Assembly (NCBI GenBank): GCA_030015575.1
Contig: JASDDO010000026.1
Span: 187,947,739 to 188,011,738, forward strand
Direction: 5' to 3'
DNA: 64,000 bases
Source of the DNA: Agapanthus africanus
Lineage: Eukaryota; Streptophyta; Magnoliopsida; Asparagales; Amaryllidaceae
The position numbers and the translations under genes are program-made. This document shows positions 1-10,442 of this stretch, one piece after another. The notes beneath the pieces were generated by a model, which was given only the letters and a program-made list of their open reading frames with translations, did not search any database and was not told the DNA's origin. Position 1 is the stretch's first letter. The number at the start of each line of letters is the position of its first letter.

Positions 1-568
1 ACCAGATGTTCTTTTTGCACGAGATGCAATAAGTTGATATTGATCCAATCCTTGAGAAACGATCGGAAGCAGTTTTAGAACATAAGTGGATGTTCTAGGG
101 ATATGATAACGGCAAGCTCTTTCAGGAGACAGTTATCATTCCAGGCTTCCAAGGTGACCTGGATGACAGAGTGACTGTCAGAGTTATAGTTTTCCCTCTG
201 ACGAGGGGCAGTAGTTTGGACATGTGGTCCAAGCGGATACTGAGGGAGGCATGGCACAGGATACTGATTAGGTTCAGTTGACGATACTGTCTAAGAAGTT
301 TTGATTTGGAGTTCATTTACGAACTAGGTCCCATCAGATATCTAGATATATTCTAAGACAGGTATTGCTCATTTCGGGAGATGGCTTTCTCCGCGAACAA
401 GAGATTAAGAGAGACACAGAAAGAAACATCAGGGCGGATCCACTAACTGAGGCTATTCCTCGAACGCAATAGTTTCACAAACCGGCTTTGTGAGACTGAT
501 TAGTAGAGGAGTTGGTGTTCGGTATCACACGGGCTGTCAGTACGCGACATCGCAATAATTATCCTTGA
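1..568 (+). pseudogene. Decayed Angela RNase H 3' remnant (family I)
   Basis: This is the last part of a Ty1/copia polyprotein region, immediately upstream of a polypurine tract and LTR. No frame longer than about 60 codons survives. It aligns by eye, nearly end to end, with 47325-47899 in the complete family I element, and more distantly with intact RNase H sequence at 9760-10386 and 35850-36470. It shares the decayed wording of the second copy, for example GATGTTCTAGGGAT in place of the codons for the conserved LRRTKEMF region. It is the 3' end of an element whose left part lies outside the window. The assignment rests on position and similarity to the other copy, not on a readable protein. 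Confidence 0.75.
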
Positions 569-583
569 GTGCAAGTGGGAGAT
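569..583 (+). other. Polypurine tract
   Basis: GTGCAAGTGGGAGAT lies directly before the LTR that begins TGTTGGATAT. The same tract stands before the LTRs at 10443, 36485 and 47915 and, on the minus strand, beside 15464. In copia elements this tract primes plus-strand DNA synthesis. Confidence 0.85.
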
Positions 584-2587
584 TGTTGGATATAGTGCCC
601 TCAGATTCAATTATTGGATCGCAAGCACGTGATTGCAATGATTGAGGGAGAACCTATGCCGGTAGGACAGTCTTACTCGAGATGATAGTATGCTGTCTGG
701 TTTATCTTTATCATCATGTACTGCTTTAGATGACCTTAATGGTCGCTATTACACGTTGATAGAGCCCATAGGATTCTTGCATGACTGCCAGCAGTACGAT
801 GGCGATCATATAGGTGGGAGCTGGGGTCTATAAGCATATCCTTAAAAGGTCCCTAGTCGTGGGAGTTTTCGAGACTGGGCATCGATACTCCGGAGTAGAC
901 TAGTGTATACAATCGAGACCCTGACGACGGGCGGTGGCCGGTCTTATAAGCCATTGGTGTCAGTTGGTTCACCTAAGATGTATACAGGTGCTCATTGAGT
1001 TATGAGTACACCGGACAGGACTCGCCGGGAACATGCTAGTTGGTATAATACCAGACGTCAGATAGCAGTTCCCTGGTGACATGTGTACAAGTTATTTCAT
1101 CGACCTGAGATCGTCATTTGTCTCGTGTGAGTTCCCACTGTGCTTTGATTACTACCCTACCACGGCTCGAAGGAGTCGTGCAAAAAGGTTTTAGTTGGGT
1201 ACAGTCCCGAGCCATATGGAGGCAGTGAGCGGATCGGCAGGGGTTTCCTCTCTCCCGGTATTGGGGGTGAGATCGCGCTGTGTCTAGGAGAGCCATTACA
1301 CGAAGTCCTTGGCCAAGGCAGGAGATTTACTGGTAGGTATTCCAGTAGTATCTCAGGGTGTTCTGGGCTACAATCCGACACGACTTGTACCGGTTTTGGG
1401 GGTCTGACTTTTACCAACCCCCTAGGCCCGACATGCGATACTCATAGACGAACGGACCGGACTGTATGGATATTGTCATTGACAGGCTCAGTAGTGTGTC
1501 AGGATGAGTTTGCTCATCGACCTCCCTTTCGGTCAATACCCGGTAGCCCGTTACATACGGCTAGTACCACTGACGTGCTAGTGGTTAAATCCACAGCCAA
1601 AGTATTGACGAGTCTTTAGAGTCCCCCATAGACAGTTTCTCAAGTTTCGGGCGAAACGTTGTAGAGGCCGTATGGTATTATGGCAGGGTTCGATCATATA
1701 CGTGCACTTGTGCACGGATCATGATCGGACGGATCATACTAGTGGGCTTTAGTTTAAGCCGGATCCTAGTATTAGATTTGTTGGATTACTTTAGTCTCAT
1801 CGCATTCGCATTCAGTCGGAGTGCGGATGCAGGTATGTATATACAGGTGAGGGGTATCCTTATGATCCGTCACGAGTTTACTTTAGATGTTGCCATATAT
1901 TTTTATTGTTGTAAACATTCGGGTTAGTGTTTACAAATGGTGGAAATTGTGAGTGGATTTCATGATGAGGTGCAATTAATATGACATGGACATGTTTAGT
2001 GACTCATGGTCTCTTTACTTGTGCTAATGTCACATTAGAAATTGTTTATTGTGTTGAATTGATGGATGGAAAGAGAGAGGGCAGCCATATGGCTTTGGTT
2101 AGCTCTTGGATTATCATTCTAGTTCTCACAACAATTCAACACAAACAACACAAGAAAAAGCTCCTCTCTTTTCTTTCTTCTTCTTGCTCACAACATCCAC
2201 CATGGCTTCATCTTCAACCTCCATCCATACACTCTCATGCGATGAGAATCAATGGATACTTGTGACGAAGTGATCGCACACATTCTCTACTTCACCTAGG
2301 ACACGTCGGCTAGTAAACTTCGTGCCTGAGTTGCTTCGGATGAAGCGGGAGCCCGTAAAAACACTCGTTGATGTGGTGCCCTTCCGAAGAAGAGATCGGA
2401 GATCGGAAATGACGCGAGGAGCTTGGCATGGTGACCGAAGACCGAAGGACACGGATCGATCGGTATAGCCACTTTCTAACCTTTCTCTAGTTGCTAGTTA
2501 ATGTTAATGGTTCGATCCGAGAAAAAGTATACGATAGCACCGGTTTCAAATTTATGAAAAAGTTTTTGTATCCGCATTTTGTCCTCG
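584..2587 (+). mobile_element. Angela 3' LTR, family I, truncated at its end
   Basis: The LTR opens TGTTGGATATAGTGCCCTC and matches along its length the LTRs at 40673, 47915 and 61209. The complete copies are about 2.1 kb and end with a GC-rich stretch near GGCCGGGC.CTGCCGTG and then CA. Here the match stops at about 2587, within CCGCATTTTGTCCTCG, and the next base belongs to an antisense piece of an Athila-like element. The last 50 or so bases and the right target duplication are therefore missing. Short open frames inside, such as 1721-1927 and 1981-2265, are chance frames in a non-coding LTR. Confidence 0.85.
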
Positions 2588-2590
2588 GTT

Positions 2591-2961
2591 ATTCGCGTAT
2601 GAAGCAATGTTTGGATGAGGGTAACAAAGTTCGGCAAGAGTTATGGGAGGTGGGGTACCCATGATGTAAGAAAGAAAAAGAATGTGGGGTGCAATGGATT
2701 TCTTAGCGACAAGTGGCAAGTTTTATAAAAAAAAATTCCGTTTTGTGTTTTTTTTATAAGGAGCTTTTCGCAAAAAACAAATTTCAATAAGAAGCTTAGA
2801 CACATGTTCAATCAATCACAATATGCACAATCAAGCCTAAATCTAGGGTCACCTACGTCAACTAGACTACTCCTAACTGTTCCAAAGGTTGTGAGGACCT
2901 CAAATCGCCTCTTCACCGCCAATTATGGCCAGGTAAGCACAAGTAGAGAAATGAGGGATTG
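2591..2961 (-). repeat. Left arm of a large inverted repeat (antisense gag start)
   Basis: This stretch reads as the reverse complement of 3489-3878, from the leader through the gag ATG and about 80 bases of coding sequence. Landmarks are CGCGTATGAAGCAATG at 2596 against CATTGCTTCATACGCG near 3851, and GGCCAGGTAAGCACAAG at 2928 against CTTGTGCTTACCTGGCC near 3507. The left arm lacks about 12 bases present on the right and has scattered substitutions. Confidence 0.9.
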
Positions 2962-3488
2962 CTAGACTTATACAAGGGACATTTGGCGGCGGAAGCGCGG
3001 CACTTTGCTGACGTCAGCAAGGAAAATTTTCTCTGTAAGCTTTCATATCTTCTTTGTAACCCCATAAACTCCTTTGAAAAATATTCCTGCAGGGTTCTTT
3101 GCGCAAAAACTTGTCTCCCTTCTCCAATAACTTGATCTTGTTCAGGATTCTTTGCGCCGCAATAAAAAAAAATTTTGGCAAGTGTTTGATTGTGTTTACT
3201 ACTTTGCATCTTTTAAAACTGACTTTAAAGGGCTTTAACACCAATCCAGATTTGGTAGGGATTTCATTACCCTTCCTAGGATCCCAAAAATCACAAAAAG
3301 CATTTTTCATTAACCATCAAGTTAATTAAAAAAGATTAGACTCAGCCTTAAGGACTGTCGCGCTTAATAGGACAAAAGAATAGTTGTAGGCATCGATCGT
3401 TTATCTAAACCAGACTTTGTGGTGCTTAGGTTTGACAAGTGAGGAAAAGTAACTTTAAAAGGCCCGTCTCACGGTGATTCGTGAGCGG
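2962..3488 (+). other. Spacer between inverted repeat arms; element leader
   Basis: About 530 bases of AT-rich non-coding sequence that would form the loop of the inverted repeat. A 98-codon open frame on each strand (2913-3209 and 3014-3310, minus) shows no recognisable domain and is probably chance. I see no promoter or RNA gene here. Confidence 0.5.
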
Positions 3489-3878
3489 ATTCCTCCTTTC
3501 TCTACTTGTGCTTACCTGGCCACAATTGGCGTTGAAGAAGCGATTTAAGGTCCTCACAACTTGCCCTTTGGAACAGTTAGGAGTAGTCTAGATGGCCTAG
3601 GTAACCCTAGATCTAGGCTTGATTGTGCATATTGTGATTGATTGAACGTGTGTCTAAGCTTCTTATTGAATTTTTTTTGCGAAAAGCTCCTTATAAAAAA
3701 AACACAAAACGGATTTTTTTTATAAAACTTGCCACCTGTCGCTATGAAATCCATTGCACCCCACTTGCACCCCACATTCTTTTTCTTTCTTACATCATGG
3801 GTACCCCACCTCCCAAAACTCTTACCGAACCTTGGTACCCTCATCCAAACATTGCTTCATACGCGAATTGTTTTGGTC
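3489..3878 (+). repeat. Right arm of the large inverted repeat
   Basis: This is the sense copy of the duplicated segment and holds the end of the leader, the start codon at 3797 and the first codons of the gag-like frame. Pairing with 2591-2961 would give a stem of roughly 370 base pairs with a loop of about 530 bases. The arms differ at scattered positions, so the duplication is not brand new. Confidence 0.9.
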
Positions 3879-5905
3879 AAATTACGGACGACCCCTCCAT
3901 GCCTAAAATTTCTTTGAAAGATCGAATAGAAGCGTCTAGGAGAAACAGTTCGACTCCGCAATCCACTTTGTATCAACCATTTCAACCTTCACCACCTTCT
4001 TACGTTGATACTCCTTTTTCGAGTCCTGTTGTAACTCCGAAACCCATGTCTATAGCTGAACATATTGAACACTCTCGTAACCGATCTTTCACTCATTTCA
4101 ACACTTCTAGTTCTTGGGATCAACAAGTCCATTCACCTTTTTATCCAAATGTTGATCCTAATCCTGTCCAACCATTCAATTCCTACTAGTCCTACCCGAC
4201 TTTAGCACCTTCCCTAGGCATTACTTCTACACAGCCATTTGGGAGTTTCCAGTATCCAAACAACTTTGAATCTTTTATTGAAACCCCTTCACAACCCATG
4301 TCTAGTCCGGAACAGTTGTTGGAAGCTTATATTGTCGCGACAAACCAAACGATGAGGAATTTGGATGCGTCCATTTTCGCCCTTATACAACCTAGTGACC
4401 CGGTAGCTAGTTTCCAACTAGCTCCAAAAATTCCAATATATGATGAAGCGGGTGGAGAGATTGAGAATTTGAGTGGAGAGAGTGAGTTGTGCACCCTTCC
4501 AAATCAAACCTACCCATCCCCAATTGAATCCCATAACTCCGATTTTCAAACAAGTGTCCCAAATGATTCACTAGTTAAAGATAAAACGTGTAATGAGTTG
4601 TGCGACTTTGTAGTGTTTGATTTATCTGATTATGAAGAGCCCTTTTCGAGTGAAACCATCACCAATCCTTTTGACCTCTATACCTCCACTCTAGAACCTG
4701 AATTGATTGATATCCATGCTTTTGATGAGGTGTCTGAGAAAATTAATTTTCACTTGATCGAGGATATTGACGTCGAGAATATTTTGGATGATGAACCCGC
4801 AGATTTGACTGAATTTTTCTCTCCAATTCATTATCCCGAGTCATTAAATGTTTCTCCTGAACTTCATATGCGTCTTTTATTTTGATGATAATTGCATGGA
4901 TGAGATAACTTTTGAGGAGAATTATGAGGATAGTATTGAGGAGAGTATTGAAGAGAGTATTGAGGATAGTATTGATGATGAACCAGTTTTGTTTGATAAG
5001 TCAGATTTTCCAATTCATCCTCCTGAACCTTTAACTGTTATACTTCCTAAATCACCCCCCTAATCCTTTCCATCGTTCTGACTACGCAAGAGATCACGCA
5101 GAAGGACTTTGAGCTTGAAAAATTTCTGTTTGATCACAGCAGTTTTGACACCACTAGTGCGTTCCTCCTTAAATCTGACACGGTTCTCACAACCGATAAC
5201 GATTACGAGTGTTTCACTTTTTCGGACGATTTTGGAGACTCGCCGACCGAGTTTGAGTCCTTTGAATTTTCAGATGAGTTATTTGGACCATCAGACTCGG
5301 TTGCTTACAGTCATTTCGAACCATTGATGGAATCCTTCGAGTTCGAGACAGTTTCACCAATTTCACCTTCAATTGTTTCACCACTGAAACCCGAACTCAA
5401 TCTGTTACCGTCTCACCTTACATACGCTTACTTAGGTGAGAATGAGACCATCCCTAAATCACTCCCCTTCGTCCATTCTATCATTTCGACCGCGCAAGAA
5501 TTCGTCACGCTTCCATTTTCAATGTCTAGTTTACCAAGTTCAACATACCTATGTTTTCTCGCGAATCTTGAGGGATTTGACCCCATTTCTCGACAGGTTG
5601 ATAGATTAGCACAATCTATTTTAACACATCGGTCATCACAATTTGTGCTAATTTATTCACTTAATTTACACCCTCAAGTTCGTACTACACTTCTTTCTCT
5701 CTTCCGCCATTCTTCTCCTAATATACCGAGACCATATTCCACCTTTCTTCCCATACGGTCTCGTGTGTTTCTCATTTCATTTCTCTACACTCCATTCTTT
5801 CACCAACCACACCATTATAACGATAAAATTTTTGAGTGGTTGGTGCTAACCTTTGGCTTGTGTAAGGCCTTGTATAGCCTGATATTGTGTTTTTCTCCCC
5901 CCTAA
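3797..5905 (+). pseudogene. Gag-like frame of the Athila-like fragment, broken
   Basis: A start codon at 3797 (MGTPPPKTL) opens a frame of about 700 codons. It is interrupted by one TAG at 4187-4189, shifts frame near 4855-4890 and returns to the first frame by about 5065. The product is acidic, rich in Pro, Ser and Glu, with no zinc knuckle. Around codon 185 PEQLLEAY..TMRNLD resembles the C-terminal part of Athila-type gag. Near 5386 the reading LNLLPSHLTYAYLGENET resembles the linker between protease and reverse transcriptase of Athila/Tat pol, yet no RT follows. The last 30 or so codons, HHYNDKIFEWLVLTFGL, match the end of the minus-strand frame at 25972. It is probably a structural protein remnant of a deleted element; function is uncertain. 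Confidence 0.6.
4926..4973 (+). repeat. 12-bp coding minisatellite, four units
   Basis: Four tandem units of GAGGATAGTATT and close variants keep the frame and encode repeated Glu-(Asp/Glu)-Ser-Ile. They lie in the segment read in the shifted frame of the gag-like pseudogene. Confidence 0.85.
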
Positions 5906-7280
5906 CTCTGAACCTTAATGCTTCAACAGTGGAAACAATGTTTCACTTAAGTTTGGGGGGGGGGCTTTTTGTATATATATTTTGTTTTGTTTTTTTCTGT
6001 TAAAAATAAAAAAAATATAAGAAAATAAACAGGAGAATACCGGCCATTTTGACCCTCTTGATGTAGCCTGACAGTGAGGACACTGTTAAGTTTAAGTATG
6101 GGGGTGTGCTCGGTAAGCTTTCTTCCTTCGCATTCCTATGTATATTTTTGCATTTGCGTACTTATTTTTAAAACCCATAAAAATTAAAAAAATTAAAAAA
6201 TTATAAAATTTAAAGATTCAATTTTGGTCATATTTGACCTAAGTTTGACATGACAGTTGACTAGTTAGGAAAAACTAGATCCTAAAATTGGTAAATTAAA
6301 AATCCAAAAAATAACCTTTCTTAAAATTTAACGGTAGAAAATTTATGTCTTTGTAGTTTACTTAGAAATAGGCAAATTTTGAGTTCACTTCTTGGGCTAA
6401 GTCAAAATAAGGGAAGAGTATTGAAGTCTTTATTGAAGTGTAAGTCTGAAAAATAATTCCTTATCTTAATTCTAAATTCAGAAAATATATACCCTACAAA
6501 TTGCACAAACACGAACCTTGAATCTAGGAATAGTAGAGGAGACCTTGAAATCTTTTGTCTTAAGTCCTTAGTATGAAGGAAAATAAAATAAAAATACAAG
6601 TGTGAATAATGAGATAAAAAAAATGAACACTTGTTCTGTAATTACTTAAGGTTGCATAAATAGAAAAAATATATTGCAAGGGTGCTTTATCACCTAGTGC
6701 CTTAGACCAACTGGTTTGGGAGTCATTGCTAAAAGCCTTAGGTATTACAAGATGAGGAATTACACCTTAATGTGCAACCACATTTTGTAATCGGTCGTTG
6801 GTACCTCAAGAAGTATTAACGGTCGCATGAAGAATGTGTGAGCAATTTCATCTAAAAGAATTCACCAACTAAAAGTACTTTGGAATGATGGACAAGTGTA
6901 TAAGAGCTTGAATTGAATTTCTAAGTGTAGGGGTGATACATTCACACACGTAGGGGTATATAATTAGGGTTTAGATGAGAGATAGAAATGAAAAATAGGA
7001 CTTATATCTTTAATAGAGATGATAAAAATTCCTAAGTTGAGATGGAACCTTAGAAGGAAAACTCAAAAGATACTAAAAGCTAAGTAAATCTATAGAACAT
7101 ATACAATCTTAAGTTAAATGATAAGCAAGCGTGAAAAATATGTGTGGATAATTTCTGAGTCGAAGATAATAGAATTTCTTGTTAGAAAACCGAATTGGAG
7201 AATAAAATTCAATAGGCCGAATTAAAAGGATTTTGTGGGGAGTATCCGCTGAAAACCCTCAGAAGACAACACTCCTCCTA
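5906..7280 (+). other. 3' untranslated region of the Athila-like fragment
   Basis: AT-rich non-coding sequence follows the gag-like frame. A run of ten G at 5955-5964 (CTTAAGTTTGGGG) and a second purine block near 6090-6108 (TTTAAGTATGGGGGTG) resemble the internal purine tracts of Athila/Tat elements; the intact relative has TAAGTTTGGGGGTA just before its LTR at 24404. No RT, RNase H or integrase can be read on either strand. Confidence 0.6.
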
Positions 7281-8819
7281 CCTTACCACGGCTCTACTGA
7301 TTCGTGCAAACAGGTTTTGGTTGGGTTCAATCCCGAGCCTCATGGAGGTAGTGAGCGATTGTCGGGGATTCGTCTCTCCCGGTATTGGGAGTCGATATCG
7401 CACTGTGATTCGATTGGTCAGGACCATAAGACCTTAGCCAAGGCAGATGGGATTTACTGATAGGTTGATCAGTAGTTTCCCAGATTGGTCCTGAGCCAAA
7501 TCGGCACGACTTATCAGGTTATTAGGGTCTGACGTTCACCATCCCCTAGACACGGTATGCGATACTCTTTGACGAAGAGACCGGACTGTACGGATATTTT
7601 CACGGATAGGCTCAGTAGGAGTTCGGACGAGTTTGCTCGTCGGCCTTCCTTTTCGACAGGTACCTGGGTAGCCATTACGTAGAGCTAGTGCCGCTGACGT
7701 GCTTGTGGTTAAACCCACTGCTAGAGTACTATCGAGTCTTTAGAGTCCCACACAGAGGGTTTCCCTGATCCAAGAGAAATGATGTAGTAGCCGTATTGGA
7801 TACGTGCAAGGTTCGATCGGTTGATGTACTTTGTACTCGGACTTTCGATCGAACAGTTGGTAATACTAACCGGCTCGGGTTTGAGCCGGATTATTAAATC
7901 AGGTATTGATTTAATAATTTACGTATATGTATTTCGATATATATATTCTAGTATTACGTTCTTCATGTTATTCTATCTCTTTGGGAGTTCGGATTTTTAT
8001 CTGATTGCCGGTATGTATGTACTGTAGACTGAAATCCGTATTTATTACAGATTTCCTTCTAGAAGGTGGCCACCTCATTATGTATTTTCCTTTTATTTGA
8101 TATTTGGAAATGAGGTGTAAAGTAAGAGGTGAGGGAGGAATGGAGGCGACCATGCTTCAATAGTTGTCAAATGAATTTAATATTCATTTTGGAGTTACTA
8201 TTGAAGTATGGTTGCTAATTGTTTAATGAAAGAATTCATACACAAAACCTATGTGTGTATTTTCTCTTTCATGCTATGCTTCATAATTTTTTGAGCTCCC
8301 ATTTTCTCTCAAGCTCCTCCCTCCTCTTGCTTTCCTCCACCTTCATCTTCTTCCTCTTCACTAACATTCTCATGAGTTGAGAAACAAGTGAAGAGGTTAG
8401 AAAAGAGATAGCAAACACTTAGACACCCTCACTACATCCTAGACTACTTTGTTTAGCAACCCAAGTTCTCTAGTTGCTCCTTATAGCTATTTGGTTAGGA
8501 GCTAGAGCCGTAGATCATATTCCCCGGGTGGATCATCTACGACGAAGGAAGGCCCGAGAACAAGCTCGATCCCGGAGGACCGATGGAGCCGGAAATGGAG
8601 ATCGGACAAGTTCAAGGAGGCTACTTGGAGCACATGACGAGGAGAGAAGACCGAAGGACTCGAGCCTCTTGGTATAGCTTCTTTCATAGTAGATAGAACT
8701 CAAAATTGCTAACTAGGTTTATGGTAAAGATCCGGTTAAGTTTTATTCTAGTGCCAGAGTTTTGTTCGTTATAAAATTTTTGTTCCGCATTTGGCCACGG
8801 AAGTTGACCGGGGCGCTAG
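7281..8819 (+). mobile_element. Angela 5' LTR, family II, left part missing
   Basis: This sequence matches about 11092-12600 of the 3' LTR of the same element, so roughly the first 650 bases of the LTR are absent. It keeps a segment of about 32 bases (near 8184-8216) that the 3' copy lacks. It runs to GGGGCGCTAG at 8819 and then enters reverse transcriptase coding sequence directly, with no primer site, gag, protease or integrase. The minus-strand 61-codon frame near 8502-8687 and the plus frame at 8474-8677 are chance frames. Confidence 0.85.
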
Positions 8820-10386
8820 TTTCAGACAGGTCATTATTAGTAGGGATTCTGATAAGTGGCTGAATGCTATGCAATCTGAAATGGAGTCCATGTACACCAA
8901 TAAATTGTGGACCTTGGAAATTGCTCCACCTGGGGTAAAACCCGTTGGATGCAAATGGATCTACAAGAAGAAACTTGGTGTAGATCGGCAGGTGGAAACC
9001 TATAAGGCTAGACTCGTTGCAATAGGTTTTCATCAAAGACCAGGAGTGGACTATGACGAAACCTTTTCTCCAGTGGCTATGCTTAAATCCATCTGGATCC
9101 TGCTTGCCATTGCTGCCTTCCATGATAATGAGATCTGGCAGATGGACGTAAAAATGGCTTTTCTAAATGGAAGTTTAGAAGAGTGCGTTTATATGGATCA
9201 GCCAGAAGGTTTTATAGACAGTGGGAGAAGTGGAAAGGTGTGCAAGCTGCTTAAATCCATTTATGGATTAAAGCAATCATCGCGGAGCTGGAACATCTGT
9301 TTTGATGAGACAGTCAAGGACTTTGACTTCATCAAAAACGAGGATGAACCTTGTATTTTTAAGAAGATTGTAAGACGAACTGTCGTGTTCCTAGTCTTGT
9401 ACATGGATGACATTCTTTTAATAGGAAATGACATTCCTGTGCTACAATCGGTCAAGCTATTCTTATCACAAAGGTTCTCAATGAAAGACCTAGGTGATGC
9501 CTCGTACATTCTAGGAATCAAGATCTAAAGAGATAGATCCAAGAGGTTACTGGGACTTTCGCAGTCCAGGTACATAGAGACCGTACTAAAGAGATTTAGT
9601 ATGGAAGATTCCAAGCGCGGTGGCATACCCGCATTGCACGGAATCACCCTCTCCAAGGAGATGTCTCCCAAGACTGACGAGGAGAAGGTTCGCATGAGAA
9701 CTATACCCTACGCTTCGGCGGTAGGATCTATAATGTATGCGATGCTATGTACAAGACCAAATGTAGCTTACGCGCTGATCATGGTGAGCCAGTATCAGTC
9801 AGACCCAGGTGAGAACCATTGGACAACAGTAAAGAACATTCTCAAGTACCTGAGAAGGACTAAGGAGATGTTTCTAGTTTACGGTAATGGAGACCTCAGG
9901 GTCGAGTCCTTTACCGACTCAAGCTTCCAGAGTGACAAGGATGACAACAAGTCTGTCTCGGGGTTTGTGTTTACCCTCAATAGAGAGGCGGTGTGTTGGA
10001 AGAGTTCCAAACAGGATACCGTCGCAGACTTGACGATGGAGGCTGAATATATTGCTGCAAGTGATGCCGCAAAAGAGACGGTCTGGATAAAGAAGTTCAT
10101 AGCTGAACTTCAAGTGGTTCCGTCCATTGTTGATCCAATACTAGTGTATTGTGATAACAATGGGACTATAGCTTTAGCAAAGAAACCACGGTCCCATCAG
10201 AAATCCAGGCACATCTTAAGGCGGTATCACCTGATCAGGGAGATCGTAGATCACCAGGAGATTGAGGTCCGGAGAGTGGATACGAAAGACAACATGGCGG
10301 ATCTATTTACAAAGGCCCTCCCTCAAGCACAGTTCGAGCGACTTTTTGGGATGTTGGGTATGCGGTACGCCAGCAGCTGGCCTTAG
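8816..10386 (+). pseudogene. Angela reverse transcriptase-RNase H, one stop
   Basis: About 520 codons of Ty1/copia RT and RNase H. The reading begins at the LTR junction with SFRQVIISRDSDKWLNAM, so it has no start of its own. RT motifs are clear: WQMDVKMAFLNG near 9137, the catalytic YMDD followed by ILLIG near 9400, and FSMKDLGDASYILG. A single TAA at 9526-9528 replaces the Tyr of the usual IYRDRSK. RNase H follows from about 9890, with SFTDSSFQSD, WKSSKQDTVAD, MEAEYIA and YCDNNG, and the frame closes with ADLFTKALPQ..MLGMRY before TAG at 10384. The enzymes would copy element RNA and degrade the RNA strand. Gag, protease and integrase are deleted, so this copy cannot move by itself. Confidence 0.9.
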
Positions 10387-10434
10387 TGCAGACGTTGGGT
10401 ATTCTGTACGCCAATTACTGGCCTTTAGTGCAAG
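10353..10434 (+). repeat. 41-bp tandem duplication over the pol stop codon
   Basis: Two units, 10353-10393 and 10394-10434, each run from GTTGGGTAT through CTGGCC to TTAGTGCA. They cover the last codons and the stop, and the second unit runs into the polypurine tract. The units differ at several bases. Confidence 0.85.
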
Positions 10435-10442
10435 TGGGAGAT
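10435..10442 (+). other. Polypurine tract
   Basis: The purine stretch TGGGAGAT, preceded by GTGCAAG, stands directly before the 3' LTR start at 10443, as in all Angela elements here. Confidence 0.8.

Larger units (their letters stand above)
2588..7280 (+). mobile_element. Athila/Tat-like Ty3/gypsy fragment without pol
   Basis: This segment lies between two Angela LTR breakpoints. In order it has an inverted copy of the gag start (2591-2961), a leader (2962-3796), a gag-like frame (3797-5905) and a long AT-rich 3' region with G-rich tracts. The 3' region (about 6100-7280) matches the minus-strand element at 24500-25960, for example TTTGGGAGTCATTG near 6717 and on the minus strand near 25155, and AAAACCCTCAG near 7252 and antisense near 24545. 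Neither LTR is present. The right end stops at about 7280, where Angela LTR sequence begins inside a short shared CTACC. Lineage is inferred from the related element with an aspartate-tRNA primer site and from a linker-like motif in the frame. Confidence 0.7.
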
